Source: Methylopila capsulata (GTDB taxonomy: Bacteria > Pseudomonadota > Alphaproteobacteria > Rhizobiales > Methylopilaceae). From it: a stretch of DNA of 64,000 nucleotides. The notes beneath the pieces are model-generated. The model had not been told where the DNA came from and did no database searches. It saw only the letters and a list, made by a program, of their open reading frames with translations. Position 1 is the first letter of the stretch; every line of letters starts with the position of its first letter. The stretch is from positions 868,001 to 932,000 of the forward strand of contig NZ_JAFBCY010000002.1 of assembly GCF_016907975.1 (NCBI RefSeq), given 5' to 3'. The position numbers and the translations under genes were made by a program. Of this stretch, positions 1-9,238 are shown piece by piece.

Positions 1-354
1 GCGGCCCCGGTCACGGTGATCGTCGCCTACGACCTGCGCTGGATCGACCAACTGCCGCGCTTCTTCCCGCACACCAACGCCAAGGCCTGGTTCGAGGGCA
101 ACGACGCCGCGATCGAAGGCGGCGCCCAGCTCAATGGAAGCCTGATGGGCGGCTACCTCATCCTGGCGGCGCGCGCGCTCGGGCTCGACACCGGCCCGAT
201 GGGCGGGTTCGACCGCAAGGCCGTCGACGAGGCCTTCTTCGCCGGCACCACCTGGCGCTCGAACTTCCTCGTCAACCTCGGCTACGGCGACGGGCAGAAC
301 ATGTTCGACCGCCTGCCGCGGCCGGAGTTCGACGAGTTCTGCAAGATCGTCTGA
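1..354 (+). CDS. rutE: RutE-like nitroreductase family protein (C-terminal part)
   Basis: This is the C-terminal 117 residues of a protein that begins before the window; the reading frame is open from base 1. The sequence resembles the end of the RutE/HadB subgroup of FMN-dependent nitroreductases, which reduce malonic semialdehyde to 3-hydroxypropionate in pyrimidine breakdown. Landmarks are VIVAYDLRW near the start, the segment [23 protein letters not shown], seen here as [13 protein letters not shown] followed by GPMGGFD, and a tail [16 protein letters not shown] that is usual for this subgroup. It ends 13 bases before tsaB but there is no obvious functional link. A generic nitroreductase of unknown substrate remains possible because the FMN-binding N-terminus is not visible. 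Confidence 0.72.
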   Translation, partial: AAPVTVIVAYDLRWIDQLPRFFPHTNAKAWFEGNDAAIEGGAQLNGSLMGGYLILAARALGLDTGPMGGFDRKAVDEAFFAGTTWRSNFLVNLGYGDGQNMFDRLPRPEFDEFCKIV

Positions 355-367
355 TCGGCCTCCTCCC

Positions 368-1048
368 ATGCGCGTGCTCGCCATCGACACGGCCCTCGGC
401 GCCGCCTCCGTCGCGATCGTCGAGACCGACGACGACGCGGCGCCGGCGCACGTCGTCTCGGTCGCGATGGCGCGCGGCCACGCCGAGGCGCTGATGCCCC
501 AGACCCGCGACGCTCTTGCTGCGGCCGGCGGGCTTTCGACGGTGGAGCGCATCGCCGTCACCGTCGGCCCGGGCAGCTTCACGGGCCTGCGCGTGGGGCT
601 CGCCGCAGCGCGCGCCCTCGCGCTGGCGAGCGGCGTCCCAATCGTCGGCGTCACGACGCTGGCGGCGCTCGCCGCGCCCCAGCTCGCAGCCGACGACGGC
701 CTGCCCGTGGCGGCCGCCGTCGACGCGCGCCACGGCCGCGTGTTCTTCCAGGCGTTCGATCCCGACGCTGCGCCGCTCGGGCCGGCGGGCCTTCTGTCGG
801 CGGCGGACGCCGCGCTGGCGCTTGGCGACGGCCCGGCGCTGGTGGTCGGGTCCGGCGCGGATCTCGTGATCGACGCCTCGGTGAGCGGCCTGCTGCGAAA
901 GGCGGAGGGTCCGCACGACGCGCCGGACCCGATCTGGCTCGCGCGGCTCGGCGCCGCGTGCGATCCTCAGTCCTCTCCGCCCCGGCCGCTTTATCTGAAG
1001 GCCGCCGACGCCCACCCGCAGGAGGGCGGCCGCATTCCGCGCCGCTGA
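368..1048 (+). CDS. tsaB: tRNA threonylcarbamoyladenosine biosynthesis protein TsaB
   Basis: TsaB is the inactive ASKHA-fold partner of TsaD in the complex that transfers a threonylcarbamoyl group to A37 of ANN-decoding tRNAs in the cytoplasm. The 226-residue protein has the family hallmarks: the N-terminal MRVLAIDTALGAASVAI strand and phosphate-like loop, and the GPGSFTGLRVGLAAARALAL motif at about residues 63-80. Length is normal for the family. The gene is followed after 7 bases by rimI and then fur and plsC, an order that is common in Hyphomicrobiales and suggests one transcript. Confidence 0.95.
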   Translation: MRVLAIDTALGAASVAIVETDDDAAPAHVVSVAMARGHAEALMPQTRDALAAAGGLSTVERIAVTVGPGSFTGLRVGLAAARALALASGVPIVGVTTLAALAAPQLAADDGLPVAAAVDARHGRVFFQAFDPDAAPLGPAGLLSAADAALALGDGPALVVGSGADLVIDASVSGLLRKAEGPHDAPDPIWLARLGAACDPQSSPPRPLYLKAADAHPQEGGRIPRR

Positions 1049-1055
1049 CGTCGCG

Positions 1056-1556
1056 ATGTACTGGCTGTGGTTCTGGAACGCCTGGGCCTCGGGTCTGAGA
1101 CGCTGGGCGATCGAACCGGCGGACGCCGGGCACGCGGACGATCTCGCCGCGATTCACGCCGCCTGCTTCGCGCGCGGCTGGAGCATCGACGAGATGGAGC
1201 AGCTGCTGCGCGACCGGTCGGTCCGGGCCTGCGCGCTCTACCCCGAGGGCCGCTCGCGGCCGGTGGGCTTCGCCGCCTCGCGCATCGCGCTCGATGAGGC
1301 GGAGGTCCTGTCGATCGCCGTGCTCGAGCGCAGCCGCGGCGGCGGGGGCGGCCATGCGCTGCTCGCCCGCCATCTGGGCCGACTCGCGGGCGAAGGCGTG
1401 CGGCGCGTGGTGCTCGAGGTGGACGAGGACAACGCAGCCGCGCTCGCGCTCTACGCCCGCTTCGGCTTCGCCGAGGTGGGGCGGCGGAAGGCCTATTACC
1501 GCCGCGCCGACGGGACGCGGGGCGCCGCAAGAATCCTCGCGCTCGACATGACGTGA
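1056..1556 (+). CDS. rimI: Ribosomal protein S18-alanine N-acetyltransferase RimI
   Basis: RimI is a GNAT enzyme that acetylates the N-terminal alanine of ribosomal protein S18 with acetyl-CoA. The 166-residue protein has the GNAT core: the substrate-side segment IHAACFARGWSIDEM, a beta strand AEVLSIAVLERSRGGG leading into the acetyl-CoA pyrophosphate loop, and the C-terminal ALALYARFGFAEVGRRKAYY motif shared by RimI proteins. Start choice is the ATG 7 bases after tsaB. The extra tryptophan-rich N-terminus (about 18 residues) is longer than in enterobacterial RimI but usual in this order. The tsaB-rimI pairing supports the call. Confidence 0.92.
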   Translation: MYWLWFWNAWASGLRRWAIEPADAGHADDLAAIHAACFARGWSIDEMEQLLRDRSVRACALYPEGRSRPVGFAASRIALDEAEVLSIAVLERSRGGGGGHALLARHLGRLAGEGVRRVVLEVDEDNAAALALYARFGFAEVGRRKAYYRRADGTRGAARILALDMT

Positions 1557-1637
1557 CGTCGGCGTCGTTTACGGCGGACCGCGCGACTTTTATAAGCCTC
1601 TCGACGAGTCGCACCGCCTCATGAGGAGCGCCGGGAT

Positions 1638-2069
1638 TTGAGCGTCCTCAAGCCAGACGCCATCGAGAGCCTCTGCGCCGCCAAAGGCATGCGCATGACC
1701 GAGCAGCGCCGGACGATCGCGCGCGTCGTGGCGGAGGCCGACGACCACCCGGACGTCGAGGAGCTCTACCGCCGCGCTTCGGACGTCGACCCCCGCATTT
1801 CGATCTCGACGGTGTACCGCACCGTGAAGCTGTTCGAGGACGCGGGCATCATCGCCAAGGTCGATTTCCGCGACGGCCGCTCGCGCTACGAGCCGATCCC
1901 GGACGAGCACCACGACCATCTCATTGACCTGCGCTCCGGCAAGGTGATCGAATTCCGCGACGAGGAGATCGAGCGCCTGCAGGCGGAGATCGCCAAGCGG
2001 CTCGGCTACAAGCTCGTCGACCACAGGCTAGAGCTCTACGCCGTTCCGCTCGACGACCGGGAGGATTGA
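1638..2069 (+). CDS. Fur family metalloregulator (Fur/Mur type)
   Basis: A 143-residue winged-helix repressor of the Fur family. The N-terminal DNA-binding half carries MTEQRRTIARVV and ISISTVYRTVKLFEDAGI; the C-terminal metal site includes the HHDHLIDLRSGKVIEF segment (about residues 95-110). There is no CxxC pair for the structural zinc found in enterobacterial Fur, which fits the alphaproteobacterial Fur/Mur group that responds to iron or manganese. Translation appears to start at TTG 1638, preceded by GAGGAG at 1623-1628; the first ATG codons lie inside the conserved DNA-binding region, so they are too late. The promoter could include the TATAAG at about 1591-1596. I cannot tell Fur from Mur by sequence alone. 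Confidence 0.9.
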   Translation: MSVLKPDAIESLCAAKGMRMTEQRRTIARVVAEADDHPDVEELYRRASDVDPRISISTVYRTVKLFEDAGIIAKVDFRDGRSRYEPIPDEHHDHLIDLRSGKVIEFRDEEIERLQAEIAKRLGYKLVDHRLELYAVPLDDRED

Positions 2070-2071
2070 GC

Positions 2072-2938
2072 TTGGGGCTGGACGCGAAGGCCCTCCGAGC
2101 CGCCGCGACGGTGGCGGCGCTCGCGCCCGTGATCGCGATCGGCATTCCGCTGCAGACGCTCATCCTGAAGTTCCGGCTCGGCGACCCGGCGCGCATTCCC
2201 GTGCTGTTCCACCGCTACGCCCTGCGCGCGATCGGCGTCACCACCCATGTCGTGGGCGCGCCGGCGAAGGCGCGGCCCCTGCTGATGACGTCGAACCACA
2301 GCTCCTGGCTCGACATCCTCGTGCTGGGCGCCATCACGCCGGTCTCTTTCGTGGCCAAATCCGAGATCGCGTCCTGGCCGGTCTTCGGCTCGCTGGCGCG
2401 GCTGCAGCGCTCGATCTTCGTCGACCGCGCCCGCCGCACCGCGACCTCCGCCGTCAGCCGGGAGATGGCGGAGCGCATGCAGGCCGGCGACGCCGTCGTG
2501 CTGTTCGCCGAAGGCACCTCCAGCGACGGCAACCGGGTGCTTCCGTTCCGCTCCGCGCTGCTCGGCGCGGCCCAGCAGGCGATCGGCGGCGAGGGGGCGG
2601 GCGCGGTCTATGTGCAGCCGGTGTCGATCGCCTACGTCAAGCGGAACGGCCTGCCCCTCGGCCTCAGGACGCGGTCCGAGATCGCGTGGTACGGCGACAT
2701 CGACTTCGTGCCGCACCTCTGGGCGGTGCTGAGGAACGGCGCCATCGACGTCACGGTCGCCTTCGGGACGCCCGTCCGGGTCGACGCCTCGGCCAACCGC
2801 AAGACGCTCACGCGCGAGCTCGAACAGCAGGTCCGCCGCATGACGGCGTCCGCGCTGCGCGGCGGGGTCCGCCCGGCCGCGATCCCGTCCGACGCGGCCG
2901 GGGGCCTTCCGGCGCCCGCGCCGGCGCTCGAGGGCTGA
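2072..2938 (+). CDS. plsC: 1-acyl-sn-glycerol-3-phosphate acyltransferase (PlsC family)
   Basis: Membrane-bound acyltransferase that converts lysophosphatidic acid to phosphatidic acid in phospholipid synthesis. It has a hydrophobic N-terminal segment (residues about 10-30), the catalytic NHSSWLD motif (HX4D) and the FAEGTSSDG motif (EGTS-type substrate-binding block). Two in-frame TTG codons could start it: 2066 overlaps the fur stop, but the Shine-Dalgarno GGGAGGA at 2059-2065 abuts it with no spacer, whereas TTG 2072 lies 6 bases beyond it, so I prefer 2072 (288 residues). The close coupling with fur implies co-transcription. In many relatives miaB follows; here an EI24 gene follows instead. 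Confidence 0.9.
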   Translation: MGLDAKALRAAATVAALAPVIAIGIPLQTLILKFRLGDPARIPVLFHRYALRAIGVTTHVVGAPAKARPLLMTSNHSSWLDILVLGAITPVSFVAKSEIASWPVFGSLARLQRSIFVDRARRTATSAVSREMAERMQAGDAVVLFAEGTSSDGNRVLPFRSALLGAAQQAIGGEGAGAVYVQPVSIAYVKRNGLPLGLRTRSEIAWYGDIDFVPHLWAVLRNGAIDVTVAFGTPVRVDASANRKTLTRELEQQVRRMTASALRGGVRPAAIPSDAAGGLPAPAPALEG

Positions 2939-2942
2939 CGCG

Positions 2943-3650
2943 ATGATCGAGGCGGCTATGCTCTCCGCGCGGCAGATGTTCACGCCGCCGTTCCGCGCCG
3001 TGCTGCTGAAGTCGCTGGGCCTCACCGCCCTGGCGCTGGTCGTCGGCTGGATCGGGCTGCAGGCGCTGGCCGATCACCTGATCACGCTCGAAAACCAGAC
3101 GCTGACGGTAGTCGCCCGCGTCGTCGCCGGGCTCGGCACGGCCTTCGGCATGCTGTTCCTGGTGGTCCCGGTCACCGCGCTGGTCGCCGGCCTGTTCCTG
3201 GACGACGTCGCCGAGGTGGTGGAGCGCGAGCACTACCCCAACGATCCGCCCGGCGTCGCGACGCCGCTGGCGCGCGGGCTGTGGCTGTCCATCCGATTCG
3301 GCCTGCTGGTGCTCGGCCTGAACCTCGCCATGCTCGTCCTGCTGCTGCTGCCGGGGGTGAACGTGGCGGCCTGGCTGGTCGTCAACGCCTATCTGCTCAG
3401 CCGCGAATACTTCTCGCTCGCCGCCATGCGGTTCCGCAGCGAGGGGGAGGCGACCGCGTTGCGCAGGCGCCACAGGCTTAGAGTCTTCTCAGGCGGCCTG
3501 GTGGTGGCGGCGCTGGCGCTGGTGCCCTTCGCGAACCTGCTGACCCCGCTGTTTGCAACGTCCTTTTTCGTCCACCTGCACAAGCGGGTCGCCGCGCGGG
3601 ACGCGAAACGCTTGGGAACCGAGGAGTCGCGGCCGCGTTTGGGGCCCTAA
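2943..3650 (+). CDS. EI24 domain-containing membrane protein (CysZ-like)
   Basis: A 235-residue integral membrane protein with about four hydrophobic segments (for example residues 20-42, 55-80, 118-150 and 180-205) matching the EI24/CysZ family. CysZ proteins transport sulfate in some bacteria, but this alphaproteobacterial branch has no established substrate. Landmarks are LFLDDVAEVVEREHYP in the first cytosolic loop, NAYLLSREYFSLAAMRF in the middle, and FVHLHKR near the C-terminus. It starts 4 bases after plsC stops, so it probably belongs to the same operon. Membrane topology is clear; function is inferred only at family level. Confidence 0.8.
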   Translation: MIEAAMLSARQMFTPPFRAVLLKSLGLTALALVVGWIGLQALADHLITLENQTLTVVARVVAGLGTAFGMLFLVVPVTALVAGLFLDDVAEVVEREHYPNDPPGVATPLARGLWLSIRFGLLVLGLNLAMLVLLLLPGVNVAAWLVVNAYLLSREYFSLAAMRFRSEGEATALRRRHRLRVFSGGLVVAALALVPFANLLTPLFATSFFVHLHKRVAARDAKRLGTEESRPRLGP

Positions 3651-3747
3651 CGGTCCCTAAACCCGCCGCATTCAAAGTCCACCCCGGTGGACATGGGACG
3701 GCGCGTGACGGCGCTGCGGCGTGGATTCGTGACGAGGCGGGACAGGG

Positions 3748-6036
3748 ATGGCGTTCGGACGGCGCTCGGAGAAGGACGAACGGCGGGAACCGCGGTTCGA
3801 CGGGCGCGCCGGCGGCGGAGCCTTCGACCTCAGGCTGACGCCCGACGACCGGCCGACCGGCGACGGACGGGGCGATCCGTTCAAGGAGCCGCGCCTGGAC
3901 GAGCCGCGCGGCGACGGCCGGCGGGAGCCCCGGTTCGACGCGGGCGCGTCGGAGCCGGAACGCCCGGAGCGCGAAAAACTTTCTTATTGGGCCTGGGTCA
4001 TGGGGCGTAAGGCGCCGAAGCGCCGCCGCGAGGGCGGCGGAGGACGGGGCGGCCGCCCGCGGCGGAGCCTGCTCGGCCGTCTGGTCTCGCTCGTCGTGGT
4101 GCTCGGCCTGTTCGGGGCCGTCGGCGTCGGGGGCGTGATCGCCTATTACGCCTCGGGCCTGCCCTCGATCGACAAGCTCGAGATCCCGAAGCGGCCGCCG
4201 AACGTCGTCATCGCCGGCGCCGACGGCAAGCCGCTCGCGAACCGCGGGGAGACCGGCGGCGCCCAGGTGCCGCTGTCCGAGATTCCGCCCTTCGTGCCGC
4301 AGGCCTTCATCGCGATCGAGGACCGACGGTTCTACGACCACTGGGGCGTCGACTTCATCGGCCTCGCGCGCGCCATGAAGACCAACCTCGAGCACGGCAC
4401 CATGGTGCAGGGCGGCTCGACGCTGACGCAGCAGCTCGCCAAGAACCTGTTCCTGACGCCGGAGCGCTCGCTGGAGCGCAAGGTCCAGGAGGCGGTGCTG
4501 GCCTTCTGGCTCGAACGCAAGTTCGGCAAGAAGAAGATCCTCGAGATGTATCTCAACCGCGTCTACTTCGGCGCGGGCGCCTATGGCGTCGAGGCGGCGG
4601 CGCAGCGCTACTTCGGCAAGTCGATCCGCGCCGTGAACATCTCCGAGGCCTCGATCCTGGCGGGCCTGGTGAAGGCGCCGTCGCGGCTCGCCCCCACCCG
4701 CGACCCGGACGCCGCCCGCGCCCGCGCCGACCTCGTGCTCGCCTCCATGGCGGACGAGGGCTACATCTCCCGCGATCTCGCCAACCGCGCGTTCCGCGTC
4801 TCGCCGCCCTCGCCCGCGCCCAAGCCCGAGGGCGCGATCGGCTATGTCGCGGACTGGGTGATGGACCAGCTCGACGGCCTCGTCGGCGTCTACGACGAGG
4901 ACCTGACGGTCCAGACCACCATCGACCCCAAGCTCGAGGCCGAGGCCGAGAAGGACCTGTCGGAGGCGATCGCCAAGAAGGGGCCGGCGCTGAAGGTGAG
5001 CCAGGGCGCGCTGGTCGCGCTCGCGCCCGACGGCGCGGTCAAGGCGCTGGTCGGGGGCAAGTCCTACGCGGACAGCCAGTTCAACCGCGCGGTCGCCGCC
5101 AAGCGCCAGCCCGGTTCGTCGTTCAAGCCCTTCGTCTACCTCACCGGGCTCGAGCTCGGCCTGACGCCGGACGCCGTCAGGGTGGACGAACCGATCCGGT
5201 TGAAGGGCTGGAACCCGGAGAACTACTCGCGCCGCTACAACGGCCCGATGACGCTGACGACCGCGCTCTCGCGCTCGATCAACACGGTCGCCGTGCGGCT
5301 CGGCGTCGAGGTCGGCCCCGAGAACGTGGTGCTCACCGCCCAGCGGCTCGGCATCAGCTCCGAACTCGCCGCGAACCCATCGGTCGCGCTCGGCACCTCC
5401 GAGGTCACGCCGATCGAGCTCGCCGGCGCCTACGCGCCCTTCGCCAACGGCGGCATGCTGGCGAGGCCCTACGTCGTCACCCGCGTCACCTCCTCCAACG
5501 GCGAGGTGCTGTACAATCGTCGGGCGGAGCCTCCGAAGGAGGTCGTCGACATCGACCGCGTCGGCATGATGAACGCCATGCTGACCGAGACGATCCGCTC
5601 CGGCACCGCCCGCAGCGCCTCGTTCCGCGACTGGCCTGCGGCGGGCAAGACCGGCACCAGCCAGGATTTCCGCGACGCCTGGTTCGTGGGCTACACCTCG
5701 CACCTCGTCACCGCCGTCTGGCTCGGCAACGACGACAACTCCGTCACCAAGAAGGCCTCGGGCGGCGGACTGCCGGTCGAGATCTGGAGCCGCTTCATGG
5801 CGCGCGCCCATGACGGCGTCGCGGTCGCGGCGCTGCCGGGCGACTGGAACGCCCATGTGGCCGGCTACCAGGAGCCGGGCGACGTCTACCAGACCGGCCC
5901 CGGCGGCGGCGACGGCGGCGACATGCCCGACGGCCAGTGGGTCGACGAGAGCCCGCGTCAGCGCCCTCGCGGCGGCGACGGCGGCCCGCTGCGCGAGCCT
6001 CTCGGCTTCCTGAAACGGCTGTTCGGCGGCGGATGA
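3748..6036 (+). CDS. PBP1A-family bifunctional penicillin-binding protein
   Basis: Class A penicillin-binding protein that polymerises and cross-links peptidoglycan. The 762-residue chain has a charged, low-complexity cytoplasmic N-terminus (about 1-105) rich in Arg, Glu, Asp and Gly, one transmembrane helix (about 108-135), a GT51 glycosyltransferase domain with AIEDRRFYDHWGVD and GGSTLTQQLAKNLFL, and a transpeptidase domain with the SxxK motif SSFK at S457-K460, the SRSIN motif, and KTGTS at K634. The C-terminal tail after about 710 is Gly/Asp-rich. All catalytic motifs are intact. The unusually long acidic/basic leader may bind cytosolic partners. It stands alone, convergent with ybjQ. Confidence 0.95.
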   Translation: MAFGRRSEKDERREPRFDGRAGGGAFDLRLTPDDRPTGDGRGDPFKEPRLDEPRGDGRREPRFDAGASEPERPEREKLSYWAWVMGRKAPKRRREGGGGRGGRPRRSLLGRLVSLVVVLGLFGAVGVGGVIAYYASGLPSIDKLEIPKRPPNVVIAGADGKPLANRGETGGAQVPLSEIPPFVPQAFIAIEDRRFYDHWGVDFIGLARAMKTNLEHGTMVQGGSTLTQQLAKNLFLTPERSLERKVQEAVLAFWLERKFGKKKILEMYLNRVYFGAGAYGVEAAAQRYFGKSIRAVNISEASILAGLVKAPSRLAPTRDPDAARARADLVLASMADEGYISRDLANRAFRVSPPSPAPKPEGAIGYVADWVMDQLDGLVGVYDEDLTVQTTIDPKLEAEAEKDLSEAIAKKGPALKVSQGALVALAPDGAVKALVGGKSYADSQFNRAVAAKRQPGSSFKPFVYLTGLELGLTPDAVRVDEPIRLKGWNPENYSRRYNGPMTLTTALSRSINTVAVRLGVEVGPENVVLTAQRLGISSELAANPSVALGTSEVTPIELAGAYAPFANGGMLARPYVVTRVTSSNGEVLYNRRAEPPKEVVDIDRVGMMNAMLTETIRSGTARSASFRDWPAAGKTGTSQDFRDAWFVGYTSHLVTAVWLGNDDNSVTKKASGGGLPVEIWSRFMARAHDGVAVAALPGDWNAHVAGYQEPGDVYQTGPGGGDGGDMPDGQWVDESPRQRPRGGDGGPLREPLGFLKRLFGGG

Positions 6037-6067
6037 CGCGGACTGCGGGGCGCGGCCCCCGCGCGCG

Positions 6068-6388
6068 CTACGCCAGCGTGACGGCGGTGCCGGTGGCCGA
6101 CACCATCAGCATCGAGCCCTTGTCGCCCACGGTCTCGTAATCGAGGTCGACGCCGATGACGGCGTTGCCGCCGCGGGCGTGAGCCTCCGCCGTCATCTCC
6201 TCCAGCGCGATGTCGCGGGCGCGCTTGAGCTCCTTCTCATAGGCGCCCGAGCGGCCGCCGACGATGTCGCGCACCGCCGCGAACAGATCCCGAAAGATGT
6301 TCGCCCCAAGAATGGCCTCGCCGGTGACGAGGCCGTGGTAGGCCACGATGCGACGGCCTTCGACGGTCGGGGTGGTGGTGACGAGCAT
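6068..6388 (-). CDS. YbjQ family protein (heavy-metal-binding domain, DUF74)
   Basis: A 106-residue protein of the YbjQ/DUF74 family, which forms small pentameric or decameric barrels of uncertain function. It shows the family pattern: [22 protein letters not shown] at the N-terminus, a central [20 protein letters not shown] block, and [16 protein letters not shown] near the C-terminus. The ATG is preceded by GAGGAG on the minus strand. The family name mentions heavy metals, but I see no Cys/His metal cluster here. It is convergent with the penicillin-binding protein gene, with a short GC-rich inverted repeat between them. Confidence 0.88.
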   Translation of the reverse strand: MLVTTTPTVEGRRIVAYHGLVTGEAILGANIFRDLFAAVRDIVGGRSGAYEKELKRARDIALEEMTAEAHARGGNAVIGVDLDYETVGDKGSMLMVSATGTAVTLA

Positions 6389-6510
6389 GGACGCGGTCTC
6401 CTCGGGCGGATGGCGCGGGAGACATGGGGGTTTTCAGCCCCCGCGGAAAGACGCCGGCCGCCGAAAGGGGCCCGCCCGCGCGTCCGTTCGGTTCAGGCCC
6501 GCTCTCGGCC

Positions 6511-7284
6511 TCAGGTCCGTTTGGCGACGTCGGCGACGGCGGGCGTGGGCGCGAGCTTGCGGCCGAGCGTCTCCGCGAGGAAGGCGCCGACGCAGGCGTG
6601 GCCGATGTCGTTCATGTGCAGCCGGTCGGCCGAGAGCATGTCGGTCGCGCCCGACTTCGCAAGCGCGCGCATGGCGGCGTAGCGGTGGACGACCGGCGCG
6701 CCGGTCTTGGCGGCGAGCGCCTCGAGCGCGCCGAGGTAGGGGCCATAGGCCGCCTCGTCCTGGGGCACGTACTGCGGATCGAGCAGCGCGACGTCGACGC
6801 CGGCCCTGGCGATGCGGGCGAGTCCGCGTTCGGTGACCTGCTGGAAGGTCGCGAGGTCGATCCGGCGGGCCGCATCGTTGGTTCCGATCTGCCAGACGAC
6901 GAGGTCGGGCTTCGCCGCCGCGATCTCCCTGTCGAGCCGCGCCTCGGCGCCGAGCGCCGTCTCGCCGCCGACGCCGCGGGCGACCACCTCCACCTCGACG
7001 CCGGGCAGGCGCTCTTCCAGCTCGGTTTCGAGGCGCTTGGTGTAGGCCTTCTCCGGCGTGGTCGCGCCGACGCCCGCGGTCGAGGACGATCCCACGACCA
7101 GCACCGTCAGCTCGTCGTCCTGCCGGACGTTCGCGGTGGCGCGGTCCAGCTTGCCGGCCAGGCCGAGGTAGGCGTCGGCGACGCGGCAGGGGCCGCGCAG
7201 GGCTTCGGCGTGAGCCGAACCAGCGACGAGAGCAAGGACGCCGGCAAGCGCGGCGGAGCGGACGACGGGACGGAGCGACGTCAT
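6511..7284 (-). CDS. Secreted SGNH/GDSL-family hydrolase
   Basis: A 257-residue exported esterase/lipase-like protein. The N-terminus has a typical Sec signal peptide (RPVVRSAALAGVLALVAGSAHA, cleavage after about residue 26). The SGNH blocks are visible: VVGSSSTAGVG around the nucleophilic Ser in block I, a Gly in RGVGGETALG (block II), QIGTNDAAR with the Asn (block III), and the catalytic pair in DRLHMND (Asp-x-x-His, block V). The substrate is unknown; related proteins act on acyl or acetyl esters of polysaccharides or lipids. The gene stands alone between ybjQ and purH on the same strand. Confidence 0.88.
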   Translation of the reverse strand: MTSLRPVVRSAALAGVLALVAGSAHAEALRGPCRVADAYLGLAGKLDRATANVRQDDELTVLVVGSSSTAGVGATTPEKAYTKRLETELEERLPGVEVEVVARGVGGETALGAEARLDREIAAAKPDLVVWQIGTNDAARRIDLATFQQVTERGLARIARAGVDVALLDPQYVPQDEAAYGPYLGALEALAAKTGAPVVHRYAAMRALAKSGATDMLSADRLHMNDIGHACVGAFLAETLGRKLAPTPAVADVAKRT

Positions 7285-7440
7285 GCGGTCAAGGCCTCAT
7301 GGGGGCGGAGACGATGCGGTCGAGTGGGAGAGAGGTAATTTACTCCTGCACCCGCCTTTAGCATGCGTCTTTCGTCGGAGTCAGCTCCGCACGAACCCCT
7401 ATGCCTGAACTCGACGTGAACGCCGTCGTCTTGGCGCGGC

Positions 7441-9027
7441 TCAGTGGCGGAAGTGTCGCACCCCGGTGAACACCATGGCGAGTCCCGCCTCGTCCGCCCG
7501 GGCGATCACCTCGGCGTCGCGCATCGAGCCGCCCGGCTGGATGACGGCGGTCGCGCCCGCCTCGATCGCGGCGTCGAGCCCGTCCGCGAAGGGGAAGAAC
7601 GCGTCGGAGGCCACCACCGCGCCGCGGGTCAGCGGCTCGCGCGCGCCCGCCGCCTCGGCCGAGTCCACGGCCTTGCGGGCGGCGATGCGGGCGCTGTCGA
7701 CGCGGCTCATCTGGCCGGCCCCGACGCCGACCGTCGCCCCGCCCCGGGCGTAGACGATGGCGTTCGACTTCACGTGCTTCGCCACCCGGAAGGCGAAGCG
7801 CAGGTCGGCGAGCTCGGCCTCGGTCGGCGCCCGCCTGGTCACGACCTTGAGCTCGAGGTCGTCGACCACGGCGTTGTCGCGGTCCTGCGCCAGGAAGCCG
7901 CCGGCGATGGTCTTCACGCTGAGGCCCTTCGTCCGCGGGTCCGGCAGGGTTCCGGCGACCAGCAGGCGCAGGTTCTTCTTGGCCGCGACGATGGCCTTGG
8001 CCTCGTCGGTGGCGTCGGGGGCGATGATGACTTCTGTGAAGATCTTGACGATCTCCGCCGCGGCCTCGGCGTCGAGCGTGCGGTTCAGCGCCACGATGCC
8101 GCCGAAGGCCGAAACCGGGTCGCAGGCGAGCGCGGCGAGGTAGGCGTCCTTCAGGCTCGCGCCCTCCGCCACGCCGCAGGGGTTGGCGTGCTTGACGATG
8201 ACGCAGGCGGCGGTCCGCGCCGGGTCGAACTCGCCGGCGAGCTCATAGGCCGCGTCGGTGTCGTTGAGGTTGTTGTAGCTGAGCTCCTTGCCCTGGAGCT
8301 GGACCGCCGTCGCGACGCCGGGGCGGCTCTCCGCCGTGCGGTAGAAGGCCGCCTGCTGGTGCGGGTTCTCGCCGTAGCGCAGCCCCTGCGCCAGCGTTCC
8401 GCCGAGCGCCCGGAAGGCCGGCGTGGTTTCGCCCGCCTGGCCGGAAAGCCAGGTCCCGATCGCCGCGTCATAGGCCGCGGTGCGCGAAAACGCCTTGGCC
8501 GCGAGGCGCTTGCGCAGGGACAGCGAGGTCGCCCTGCCGTTGGCCGCCATGTCGTCGAGCACCGCGCCGTAGTCCGCGACGTCGACCACAACCGCCACAT
8601 GGGCGTGGTTCTTCGAAGCCCCGCGGATCATCGCCGGCCCGCCGACGTCGATGTTCTCGACCATGTCGTCGTAGTCCGCCTGGCGCGCGAGCGCCTCCTC
8701 GAACGGATAGAGGTTCACCACCAGCAGGTCGATCGGGAGAATGGCGTGCTCCGCCATCGAGGCCTCGTGGCCCGCGTCGCCGCGGATAGCGAGGAGGCCG
8801 CCGTGGACCTTGGGGTGCAAGGTCTTCACCCGGCCGTCCATCATTTCGGGAAAACCGGTGAGGTCCGACACGTCCTGAACGGGAAGCCCCGCCTCGGCGA
8901 TCGCCTTCGCGGTCCCGCCCGTGGACACCAGCGCGACGCCGCGCTCGACGAGGGCGCGGGCGAAGTCGAGCAGGCCGGTCTTGTCGGAGACCGACAGCAG
9001 CGCGCGGGCGACGGGACGTTCGGACAT
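7441..9027 (-). CDS. purH: Bifunctional AICAR transformylase / IMP cyclohydrolase
   Basis: PurH performs the last two steps of de novo purine synthesis: formylation of AICAR with 10-formyl-tetrahydrofolate and ring closure to IMP. The 528-residue protein starts at the ATG that gives [18 protein letters not shown], where the MGS-like IMP cyclohydrolase domain begins (about 1-150, with STGGTAKAI and [11 protein letters not shown]). The transformylase domain follows, with the catalytic VKHANPCG motif and QPGGSMRD near the C-terminus. An open frame extends much further upstream but has no homology and would cross the divergent promoter region. It uses the folate one-carbon pool fed by fhs elsewhere in this window. 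Confidence 0.97.
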   Translation of the reverse strand: MSERPVARALLSVSDKTGLLDFARALVERGVALVSTGGTAKAIAEAGLPVQDVSDLTGFPEMMDGRVKTLHPKVHGGLLAIRGDAGHEASMAEHAILPIDLLVVNLYPFEEALARQADYDDMVENIDVGGPAMIRGASKNHAHVAVVVDVADYGAVLDDMAANGRATSLSLRKRLAAKAFSRTAAYDAAIGTWLSGQAGETTPAFRALGGTLAQGLRYGENPHQQAAFYRTAESRPGVATAVQLQGKELSYNNLNDTDAAYELAGEFDPARTAACVIVKHANPCGVAEGASLKDAYLAALACDPVSAFGGIVALNRTLDAEAAAEIVKIFTEVIIAPDATDEAKAIVAAKKNLRLLVAGTLPDPRTKGLSVKTIAGGFLAQDRDNAVVDDLELKVVTRRAPTEAELADLRFAFRVAKHVKSNAIVYARGGATVGVGAGQMSRVDSARIAARKAVDSAEAAGAREPLTRGAVVASDAFFPFADGLDAAIEAGATAVIQPGGSMRDAEVIARADEAGLAMVFTGVRHFRH

Positions 9028-9238
9028 GGGGCTTGGCCTTGGACGGTGCGGACGTCCGGGCGGGTAGCACTTTTCAGGCCGCGCGAGAACCGCGGCGCCC
9101 CCAGCGTCCGGAAGATGGGGACGACGTGCGCCGCCGACGCATGGCTCCGCAACGTGGGGTTGACGGCGGGCGGCCGGTTGGGGCGTCATCAGGCTGCGGC
9201 TGGCGGAACGTCCGTCCGGCCTTGCGCGGGGGCGTGGG

